DNA from: Heliopora coerulea | Lineage: Eukaryota > Cnidaria > Anthozoa > Scleralcyonacea > Helioporidae | Length of the DNA: 64,000 nt | Direction of reading: 5' to 3' | NCBI GenBank assembly: GCA_030142905.1 | Contig: JASJOG010000085.1 | Span: 310,001 to 374,000 of the forward strand | The notes under the pieces: model-generated | The model's input: only the letters and a program-made list of their open reading frames with translations | Told to the model about the DNA's origin: nothing | The model's database searches: none | Shown here: positions 57,301 to 64,000 of the stretch, piece by piece | Position numbering within the stretch: the first letter of the stretch is position 1 | Layout of the letters: each line of letters starts with the position of its first letter | Position numbers and translations under genes: made by a program

Positions 57301-60300
57301 ACAGAAGCAGAGACCACAAATTTACAACGTTCATGTACACAATTGTCTGTTGAAAGGCGCAACATAAAGGAAAAGCCTGTTGTTATTCTTATTATAAACT
57401 ATGTCAATCCCTAAATGTGTTCAACTGCAATAAAAATTACACAGTAAACTGCGAGATCAAGCAAAAATTAAGATTCACACTGTTAAGTCCACAGGTCAGC
57501 TGAGATACATACTCTTTTAGGGTCGCCTTATTTGTAGAAAATACGTTACAATCATAATTATAGCGAAGACACGTTCCCTGGAATTCAGCTCACAGGGTTA
57601 CATTCAAACTTTGAAAAGTACAAAGTAGTAGTAGCAGTAGTAGTGGTACGGGCAGTGGTAGTAGTGGTACGGGCAGTGGTAGTAGTGGTGGTGGTGGTAG
57701 TGGCGGTGGTGGTGGCGGTGGTAATGGTAGTGGTGGTGGCGGTAATAGTGACGGTGGCAGTGGCAGTGGTTGTGGTTGTCGCATTGGTGGTTGCTGTAGT
57801 GGTAGTGGTGGTACACGGGAAATAAAGAAAAAAAATACAGTGAAATTATGTTGTCTCAAAGGTGCCCAGAGAGAAACACGTTTAGATTTCCATCTCTATA
57901 TACAATGATGTTGTAACTTCCTGGGTGGAAGTACTGTACCCGAATTAGCTCAATAATCACCGAACTTGCTGCACTTACTGATGAAACCATCATCATTCAT
58001 CGAGCCAAAGTTCTCGGGTGTAGTGGTAACTGTATGAAGAGGTGAACCAATGTTTATTGTCTGAAGAACCCGGCCGTCCATCGAAGTAACCTGGTTTAAA
58101 TAACCAAAATTAATCGAAAAGGGTTCAAAATATGCAAAAAATCACGACGTCGGGGCGAACAAATCTCAAGATGTATAAGCGCACAATGAAACACTTTATT
58201 GTATATTATATTATTATAATTATATACATTATAATTATAATTATATACATTATAATTATAATTATTATAATAATATAATATATTATATAAGTACACAGTG
58301 AAACACTATATTTTATATTACATTCATCAAACTCAATAATTCATCAACAAAACACTAAGCAAATCCGTACCGAGACGGCGTTTGGCTATGTAATTTCAAC
58401 AAGTATTAAATATCTACATCTCTATTTTTGCTGTTGATATAGTTTGCAGTCACACCTGAGCAGGGCCCCTCCTACCAGTTCACCATCTCGCCACTGTCGA
58501 CCAAATGAAGCACCAGGCGATTAAAAAGCCATTTTGGCGCACAAACTGGCGATAAGAAATTACTATAATAGGAGTTTCTTTGTGTAGAAATTGCTCAATT
58601 GTCGCTCGCAATGTTCAGTCATAGTGTGAACACCTTTGTGAATTCCTTGCGTTTTTCACGGCCAACTTTTCGGCGAGGTTGCGGCCGCTCAAACTATTTC
58701 ATTTGCGATCTTTTTATATTTGTTCACGTCTTAAATGACATTGGCAGAAATGCCGGAAGGGAAAATTATCCCAGTGGTAGCTTGCACATACGGTACAAAT
58801 AATTCTTATTTTTCTAAACAAGCTTTCAACCAATAGAATATTATAAATAGATTATAATACGGACTAAAAATCACCGGCTAATGGCGACGAAATCTGGCGA
58901 AAAAAAAGGTGATTCTAGGCATCTGATTAATAACTTAGCGAAAACCCCGTTTATACTGTTACCATTTTGGGGACGGCACGGGTAAAATTTTGGCACGGGT
59001 GCCGCTATTTTTGGCACGGTACGGGTGATTTTCACAGTGTAGATGGCGCGGACTTCTTGACATTTAGCTGTGCCGAGCACCTCTGTATAGGTAGGTCTCA
59101 GCACGGCTAATTAGCCGAGTCATGCCCAAAATGTTACAGTGTAAACGGAGTTTAAGAAACCTAAAATGGTAGGACGGGCTCTGTTGAACCTCACCTTGGC
59201 AATTCCATTGTCTGCAACTGACAGAATAACTGGCTGTCCTTTACACCATGGCCAGCTTTCGTGTATGAACATCACGTCACGAACTACGCCGTCATAAAGC
59301 TGGAGAATAAGACGAAGTCTTGTATTATGGGAGGTACTGTAATAACCCAGAATTGCTGAAGACAAATACACAATCTTGTGTGGGAATGATAACGCCCAGC
59401 AGTTTACACTTGTGATTTTGTGCCTTGCGATTGACATCTTGGAGTATGTGTTTAACTGAAGAGTTCGACAAACCGCTGACCTTACAGGGTTAGGGTTAAG
59501 CCTCGTTTACACTTGCGATTTTATGCCTTGCGATTGACATCTTAGAGTATGTGTTTAACTGAAGAGTTCAACAAACCGCTGACCTTATACGGTTAGGGTT
59601 AAGCCCAGTGAACTCAATTTCCATATCTGGAATGCTAACTGGCCAATGAAAAGTGAAGCCAAGATGGCCGCCCATGGAGGCCAGTTTTGGACGTCAGTTT
59701 CAGTCCCCTACGCGGGCTTGTACGTCAGTTTTAGTCTCCCACGCGACTTTTTACTTTTTCTGAAAATTTTCTATATTGAAAATACACACAAAACATGTCT
59801 TCAGAAGATAGAAATGAGTTTAAGACTTTCAAATATATTTCGACGAAATCAAACTGAGTTACAGGTTATATATTTTCACGAAAATAAATTACCAGACTCA
59901 CGAGAAACCTGATAAAACGGCCCGACAAGTTACTTGAGGAAACTACTATGTGCACGTCCTTTTTTTACCGTCAGTTTACCATCTTTAGACAATTTAGGAC
60001 AGTTCTTAGGCCACATGGCAATAACGAATCCTTTTAAACACACGAATATTGTAAAACTTGTCCAGTAATATTTCATCTGTGCACTTTTTCCCATGGTTGG
60101 GAATGTTTTCGAAATCGAACCAAACAAAAACTGAAAATTAAAGTCGTGTAAAGGACTGGAAATGACGTACAAGACCGCGAAGAGGACTGAAATTGACGTC
60201 CAAAATTTCCTTCGATGGGCGGCCATCTTGGCTTCACTTTTTGTCCAAGCAAATGACTGGGAGTTAGCATTCCAGATATGGAAATTGAGTTCACTAGTTA

Positions 60301-63037
60301 AGCCTCGTTTACACTTGCGATTTTATGCCTTGCGATTGACATCTTGGAGTATGTGTTTAACTGAAGAGTCCAACAAACCGCTGACCTCACAGGGTGAGGG
60401 TTAAGCCTCTTTACACTTGCGATTTTGTGCCTTGCGATTGGCATTTTGGAATATGTGTTAAACAGAAGAGAGCTTCGAAGACACTGAAGCAAATTATAAG
60501 CGGATATCTCGCTTCACAGACTGTCATGGGTTGATTTCATACACCAGGATGACAATCTCAACGTACAAAATCGCACGTGTAAACAGCGCTTTAAGTTTTT
60601 AACAGACCCATAATAATGGAGACAGTAGAAAAAGAAATTTTAATTTAACTGACGTCTTGTCGCTAATCTTACATCTTCAGAGCAAAGATTATTTCCAAGA
60701 TATCTCGACTTATTTGCTAAACTATTAACAGTAACAGAATCTAATTAGGGGTAAAGGAAGGATTAAGGCTTTTATTAACTTTGGAAATTAAATGATAGAG
60801 TTATTTTTCAGATAACTAGAAGGATAAAGTCACAATTTCACTAATTTCACAACTAATGCCTCAATCCTTCCTTTACATCAGGCCGAAATTTCCAATATCA
60901 TGATGGATGAGTCATTCGTTCTTGACTACTATGGATGAGTCATTCGTTCTTGACAGAACTGTCGAAATTTCCAATATCACAAACCCGAGTTTGTTACAGA
61001 CTTTTGAAAGCGACACATTACATGGGGCAAAAGTGCCAAATATGAAACGGTTCTTTTAGGAAACGTCAAATAGTAAAAAAAAGCTAATGAGAAACAATAC
61101 TGCGATATATTTTGGAAATGTGGGAGCATGGAGATATCTTAGATGACAGATGAACGTTTATCAAGCTATAACCTCCGAAAAACGAATTTCTGAGCCCTAG
61201 ACAGGGATTGAACCCGCAACCTTTTGATGACCGGTGAGAAATTCCAATCATTGAGCTACCAAGACTCAGATGGCGAGCTAAGCTCTGAGGTTACAGCTTG
61301 GTGAGCATTCATCTACCATTCAAGATACCTCCAATTTCCTACAATTCCAAAACATATTGCATTAATAACATTATTAACATATACTGGATGACGCCGCTTA
61401 GGTCGCAAATATGTCGAACTTGCACCTTAGCTCGCCATCCAAGTCTTGCTAGCTCAATAGTTAGAGCGTCTCACTCATCATCAGCAGGTTGCAGGTTCGA
61501 TCCCCGTCTGGGGCTCAGGAATCGTTTTTCTGAGGATAGAGCTTGACGAACGTTCATTTATCATTCAAGTAACAAAACTCTTTAAATATGGTATAATTTA
61601 ACATAAATTTGAGGGAGACTATTCCTGACGCGGGTGTTCGGTACAACCCTCCAAGACCCATGAGGGAACTATTCTTTACATGATCTCTCAGGCACTTTAT
61701 TTTAACTCGTTAAATAATTTCCCCTCCAGAGGTCTCCTGTGGCGAGTTAAGGTGGATTTCCACTTGGTGCAAAACGTCACGCGCGCGACAGCTGTATTGT
61801 TAAAATTGAATAGATTTCTGCTTGGTTCCATTCGAAAGCTCCTGACACAAAAGGAAAAAGTCGTGCGCGACGTTTTGTATGAAGTGGAAATCCACCTTTG
61901 AATCGTCTGGCGATAGAAGAGTAAAATGACAGATGTTCTTTCCAGAATGAAAGGAGTCAAAGAGCTACATACCTCGTGAACAAAATCAAGCGGCAAAGGC
62001 ATCCTAAGGTCAAACAAAGCCAGGCCTTTTCCATTAACAGACGAACAAACAGCAAGGTTTGGGCCAGAGTGTATATTGACTGCAAGTGCAGTTCTATCAC
62101 GTCCATTAAACGTACCTGGATAAAGAAAGTTGAGTGGAAAAACAGGAGACTTCGAAGGAGGAAACATGAAAGCCATAATCTTAATGGATGCTATATATTA
62201 TTCAGAAAGTCATATTAAAACTAATTCTCTGTTGAATGTACAGAAACATTAGAGGTGGTACCAGAGAGGGGTAGAGGAGGCTGCAGCCCCCTGTCAGGGA
62301 ACCTTAGGCCCCCCTGTCGGGCAAAAACCAACAATTTGTCGGGGAATTTTCTCTAATGATAACACATTTATGTATTGTACAAACTATGAGTACTTGTTAT
62401 TGATTTAATGAAGGAGGATAATAGGCTCTTCTCTTCATGTCAAGTCTAAAAGTAAACTGTTTGTAGTCAGTTATTGTGATTATTCTTGCAAAAAATAACA
62501 TGATGTGTTTTTCACCTTAAAATAAGGAAATTATTAAGAGGGAAAGGTCCTGGTCCCTCTGGTTTAGCCCCCCCCCCCTTGTCGGGGACGTCAGCCTCTG
62601 TGTTGGGGAATTCCTGGTGCCACCCCTGAGAAACTTGTAAATCTTTTTAACAATCAGTGACAGGAGACCACCATTAAAAACATTTTTCAAATGAAACTGC
62701 TTGCTAGAATGGTGATCAACTCTCTTCCAGCAGGATGTCTACTCTTGATGAGTAAAATTGTCTGGTGCTGGTCAGAGTAAAATAATAAAAGACCGATCCT
62801 GCCAGGAAAGAATTAATCCTCACAATGGCTCAACATCGATAGAAACTTAAATTCACTGCAATCAGTACAGTCAAACAGTTCCAAACAATCTTTGTGGTCA
62901 ACCTATGAAACCTTTGTAACCATGGTTAACATGTTGAGCATTAAGTACAGTAACTTACAATTGTCATAGGAAAATATCTGTTCCCCAGATTCAACATCTA
63001 GGACAGCCAGCCGTCTAGCTGCTGTTGTTGCAAGGAT
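54392..63037 (-). CDS. WD40-repeat (beta-propeller) protein, 8 exons, 5' end outside window
   Basis: Exons in transcript order: 63037-62959, 62115-61973, 59299-59195, 58090-57979, 57266-57164, 56135-56058, 55518-55424, 54483-54392. All borders are GT/AG and all seven joins keep phase, giving about 268 codons to a TAG. WD-type blades are visible: TAARRLAVLDVESGEQIFSY; LAVCSSVNGKGLALFDLRMP; PVILSVADNGIAKVTSMDG (across a junction); YTSNGNQLFTACDKGVVRRY (across a junction); and DMDISPFDEYLVTASNDRSV, with the DE|Y join. Exon 56135 has a second acceptor 21 bases inside it (56114), in frame. The protein should be a scaffold. At least two further blades must lie upstream, past the window end. Introns hold many MITEs and one hammerhead. 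I do not recognise the orthologue. Confidence 0.8.
54620..54840 (+). repeat. Possible LINE 3' end with (AAAT)n tail
   Basis: ACACGGCCCTATGAAAAGCA, then GGATGATCAGGTTACCGTG and a (AAAT)n run at 54806-54834. This order resembles 3' ends of CR1/L2-type LINEs. It lies in the last intron of the WD40 gene. Confidence 0.5.
54913..55192. mobile_element. MITE with ACCCGGGT-type ends and GTTGAACGATGTTGAA units
   Basis: TACCCGGGTCAAACCCTTCC at the left is mirrored by AAAAGGGTTTCACCCGGGA at the right. Subterminal TTGAACGATGTTGAA occurs near both ends, and other GTTGAACGTATGTTGAA and GTTCAACATC copies lie within. It is within the last intron of the WD40 gene. Confidence 0.78.
55800..56035. repeat. Degenerate short repeat (GCA(A/G)TGTAA)
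   Basis: Motifs such as CGCAGTGCAATGTAA, GCAGGTCAATGTAACG and CAGCAATGTAA recur at irregular spacing of 15-40 bases. Probably a decayed minisatellite. Confidence 0.6.
56634..56690 (+). ncRNA. Hammerhead ribozyme candidate 3 (WD40 gene intron, antisense)
   Basis: Plus strand: stem I TTAGTTGAT; core CTGACGA; stem II GCTTT-GAAAT-AAAGC with an A-C mismatch next to the core; core GAAA; palindromic ATAT; U; then ATCACCTTA closing stem I (four pairs, one mismatch, two more). It lies between WD40 exons at 57164 and 56135 and is antisense to that gene. A nearby TACACAC...GTGTGTA inverted repeat (56605-56636) precedes it. The extra A before stem II is a weak point. Confidence 0.5.
57620..57815. repeat. 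GGT/AGT-rich trinucleotide repeat
   Basis: (AGT)n, (GGT)n and (GGC)n triplets run for about 190 bases in a WD40 gene intron. Frames encoding Val, Ser/Gly or Pro/His-only peptides here are artefacts. Confidence 0.95.
58196..58296. repeat. AT-only palindromic repeat
   Basis: TATAATTATATACATTATAA units repeat with internal symmetry. It can form cruciform structures. Confidence 0.9.
58941..59152. mobile_element. MITE family B copy 2 (inverted relative to copy 1)
   Basis: Ends ACCCCGTTTATACTG and GTGTAAACGGAGT are inverted repeats, and the body matches the reverse complement of 32885-33115 (GGTGATTTTCACAGTGT, CGGACTTCTTGACATTTAG, GTGCCGAGCACCTCTGT). It lies 43 bases beyond the donor of the WD40 exon 59195-59299, in the intron. 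Confidence 0.82.
59400..60591. repeat. Tandem units of MITE family C, interrupted
   Basis: Four copies of a 103-base unit (GTTTACACTTGCGATTTT, then CCTTGCGATTGACATCTTGG, AACAAACCGCTGACCT, AGGGTTAGGGTTAAGC) start near 59402, 59505, 60307 and 60410. The last continues into a complete family C MITE (60403-60591) with the complementary end CAAAATCGCACGTGTAAACA and TTA on both sides. A 693-base element splits the array between units 2 and 3. Confidence 0.85.
59605..60297. mobile_element. 693-bp element with about 190-bp inverted repeats
   Basis: Left end CCAGTGAACTCAATTTCCAT and right end ATGGAAATTGAGTTCACTAG are inverted. The match continues through GTGAAGCCAAGATGGCCGCC and GACGTCAGTTTCAGTCC-like segments for roughly 190 bases. 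TTAAGC occurs directly outside both ends (59599-59604 and 60298-60303), a likely 6-bp target duplication. No transposase is seen, so it is non-autonomous. Confidence 0.85.
61149..61561. repeat. Inverted pair of tRNA-derived units
   Basis: Left arm 61149-61278 and right arm 61432-61561 are mirror images. Each contains a tRNA-like unit: right TAGCTCAATAGTTAGAGCG with B-box GGTTCGATCCCC; left (minus strand) TAGCTCAATGATTGG with GGTTCAATCCC. Outer flanks (GAACGTT(C/T)AT, GAAAAACGA(A/T)T) also pair. It lies in the intron between WD40 exons 59195-59299 and 61973-62115. Confidence 0.8.
62252..62633. mobile_element. Repeat family D copy 2 (uninterrupted)
   Basis: It matches 48590-48920 through CCCTGTCAGGGAACCTT, GTACAAACTATGAGTACTTG and AAGTAAACTGTTTGTAGTCA. 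The right end GGTGCCACCCCTG is the complement of the CAGGGGTGGC terminus of copy 1. The left terminus is eroded. It shows the undisrupted form of the element that carries the nested MITE in copy 1. Confidence 0.78.
62712..62820. mobile_element. MITE family A copy 5
   Basis: CAACTCTCTTCCAGCAGGAT, then GAGTAAAATTGTCTGG and TGGTCAGAGTAAAATAATAA, ending CCTGCCAGGAAAGAATTAA. The inner signature is the best match to the family consensus. Confidence 0.75.
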
Positions 63038-63161
63038 CTAGAAATGTATTAAACAAAAACAGCATTGACATAACACTGTACATTTAGACAGTAAATGTAA
63101 ATAAACCATAAAGGATTATAGAGACAGTTAGTACATTCATACACTCATACATACTTACAGT

Positions 63162-63164
<3 letters not shown>

Positions 63165-63200
<36 letters not shown>
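63165..63200. repeat. (CA)n(TA)n microsatellite
   Basis: ACACACACAC then (TA)n directly abuts hairpin 1. Similar (TA)n at 63392-63414 and (CA)n(TA)n at 63590-63637 separate the following hairpins. Confidence 0.93.
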
Positions 63201-63350
63201 GCTGACAAGATAAAACTTTTAAAAACCTTATAAAACTTTATTTCAATGTTTTGGGGCAATGCCCCTTTGATTTCTTGACAAAAGGGCAGTGCCCTGAAAT
63301 GTTGAAATAAAGTTTTATAAAGTTTTTAAAAGTTTTATCTTGTCAGCTAT
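63200..63350. repeat. Hairpin 1 of three, degenerate hammerhead remnant
   Basis: AGCTGACAAGATAAAACTTT at the left is mirrored at 63331-63350. Arms of about 65 bases enclose a short loop (TTGATTTCTTGAC). The right arm reads GGGCAGTGCCCTGAAATGTT, which looks like stem II and the GAAA core of a hammerhead, but no CUGANGA is present. Confidence 0.85.
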
Positions 63351-63414
63351 AAATGGTTTTAAAACTTCGGACAAGGAGGTTTTTGATAAGTTATATATAT
63401 ATATATATATATAT

Positions 63415-63538
63415 GATGAAAAGTTTGTTCCCAAGCTTTTATCTCAGAAAACGTCTGATTTAACTCAGAAAACAATTCCTGTTGGGGAGCTCAGACGTTT
63501 TCTGAGATAAAAGCTTGAGAACAAACTTTTCATCATAT
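63415..63538. repeat. Hairpin 2 of three
   Basis: GATGAAAAGTTTGTTCCCAA is mirrored at the right end; AAGCTTTTATCTCAGAAAAC pairs with GTTTTCTGAGATAAAAGCTT. Loop of about 35 bases. No intact ribozyme core is seen. Confidence 0.85.
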
Positions 63539-63585
63539 ATATATCCAAGCTTACAAACATCTACACTTAGTAAGATGAAATTTAC

Positions 63586-63634
<49 letters not shown>

Positions 63635-63636
<2 letters not shown>

Positions 63637-63757
63637 ACTTTAATAAAGTTAGAAGAGCGTTTGCTACTCAGAGTTTCATGTGTCTACAACACAATCATCA
63701 GGTAACGTGAAACTCTGAGTAGCAAACGCTCTTCTAACTTTATTAAAGTTATTTCAC
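63635..63757. repeat. Hairpin 3 of three, contains hammerhead candidate 4
   Basis: TAACTTTAATAAAGTTAGAA and its mirror enclose arms of about 44 bases (GAGCGTTTGCTACTCAGAG). The loop carries the CUGAUGA half of a ribozyme on the minus strand. Confidence 0.88.
63654..63711 (-). ncRNA. Hammerhead ribozyme candidate 4
   Basis: Minus strand: stem I CGTTAC; core CTGATGA; stem II TGTG-TTGTAGA-CACA with a U-U next to the core on each side; core GAAA; self-complementary stem III ACTCTGAGT; A at the cleavage position; GCAAACG closes stem I (C-G, internal loop, UU-AA, G-C, C-G). Every conserved core base is present. Of the four candidates it and candidates 1 and 2 are the strongest. Confidence 0.62.
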
Positions 63758-63834
63758 TCTACCTACATGGTATCAAGCACTCTCAAACCAATCATCAACT
63801 GTGTTTCTCGTATGATACACTTTTGCTTTTGCTT

Positions 63835-63985
63835 TATATATACTGTATATATATAAGGAAAATTTCATTTGGCAGTAAGAAAGAAAGAATAAAAGGATAA
63901 GCCACTCGATTTTGATAGGATCTTTATTATTGCACAAACATACATACATTCATACATATATGTATGTACTCTACATGTATATAGG
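63835..63985. repeat. TA- and CATA-rich simple repeats at window end
   Basis: TATATACTGTATATATATA and ACATACATACATTCATACAT stretches. No exon is recognised between 63038 and 64000. Confidence 0.85.
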
Positions 63986-64000
63986 AGGTAGGACCCCAAA

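Noticed and set aside
57590..57859. Overlapping ORFs of Pro/Leu, His/Tyr or Val only
   Set aside because: These come from one GGT/AGT trinucleotide repeat read in different frames.
58599..58802. Short plus-strand ORF (67 codons) as a gene
   Set aside because: No domain, no splice signals, and it lies in an intron of the minus-strand WD40 gene.

Overview
The window is eukaryotic nuclear DNA, most likely from a cnidarian and probably an anthozoan such as a stony coral. That call is inference. It rests on short exons with GT-AG introns, AT-rich intergenic DNA, and a dense mix of CR1/L2-like LINEs, Penelope-like (PLE) remnants, Tc1/mariner and hAT relics, TTA-flanked MITEs and tRNA-derived SINEs.

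Layout. 1-8.4 kb is repeats: a Tc1-type transposon (816-5534) split cleanly by a 3.3 kb LINE whose 1033-codon ORF is still open, then a PLE fragment. 8.5-9.0 kb holds a candidate exon of a two-helix membrane protein. 10.6-12.6 kb is a 5'-truncated LINE inside a GATA microsatellite. 14.3-16.2 kb is a frameshifted hAT-like transposase relic. 17.4-17.7 kb is an inverted repeat carrying a tRNA-like unit.

21.9-31.3 kb has two plus-strand genes, both encoding type II (signal-anchor) enzymes. The first is a METTL24-like Methyltransf_22 protein (5 exons, 392 codons) with an altered active-site motif and a 19-residue tandem repeat at its C-terminus. The second is a galactose-3-O-sulfotransferase (2 exons, 426 codons) with both PAPS-binding motifs. 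A multi-exon gene of unknown function (37.3-42.7 kb, plus strand) has a C-terminal half that loosely resembles PH/PTB folds. Several isolated minus-strand exon-like ORFs lie at 43.6-50.1 kb. From 63.0 down to 54.4 kb a WD40-repeat gene runs on the minus strand. I assembled eight of its exons with matching splice phases; its 5' end lies beyond the window.

The most notable non-coding signal is a set of four self-cleaving hammerhead-ribozyme-like cores (CUGANGA...GAAA, with stem I, stem II and a short palindromic stem III). They sit in or beside foldback hairpins in introns or gene flanks (about 22.97, 24.93, 56.66 and 63.68 kb). This matches the known association of hammerheads with Penelope-like pseudo-LTRs. 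The window also holds several short repeat families with multiple copies, and nested insertions whose order can be read directly.
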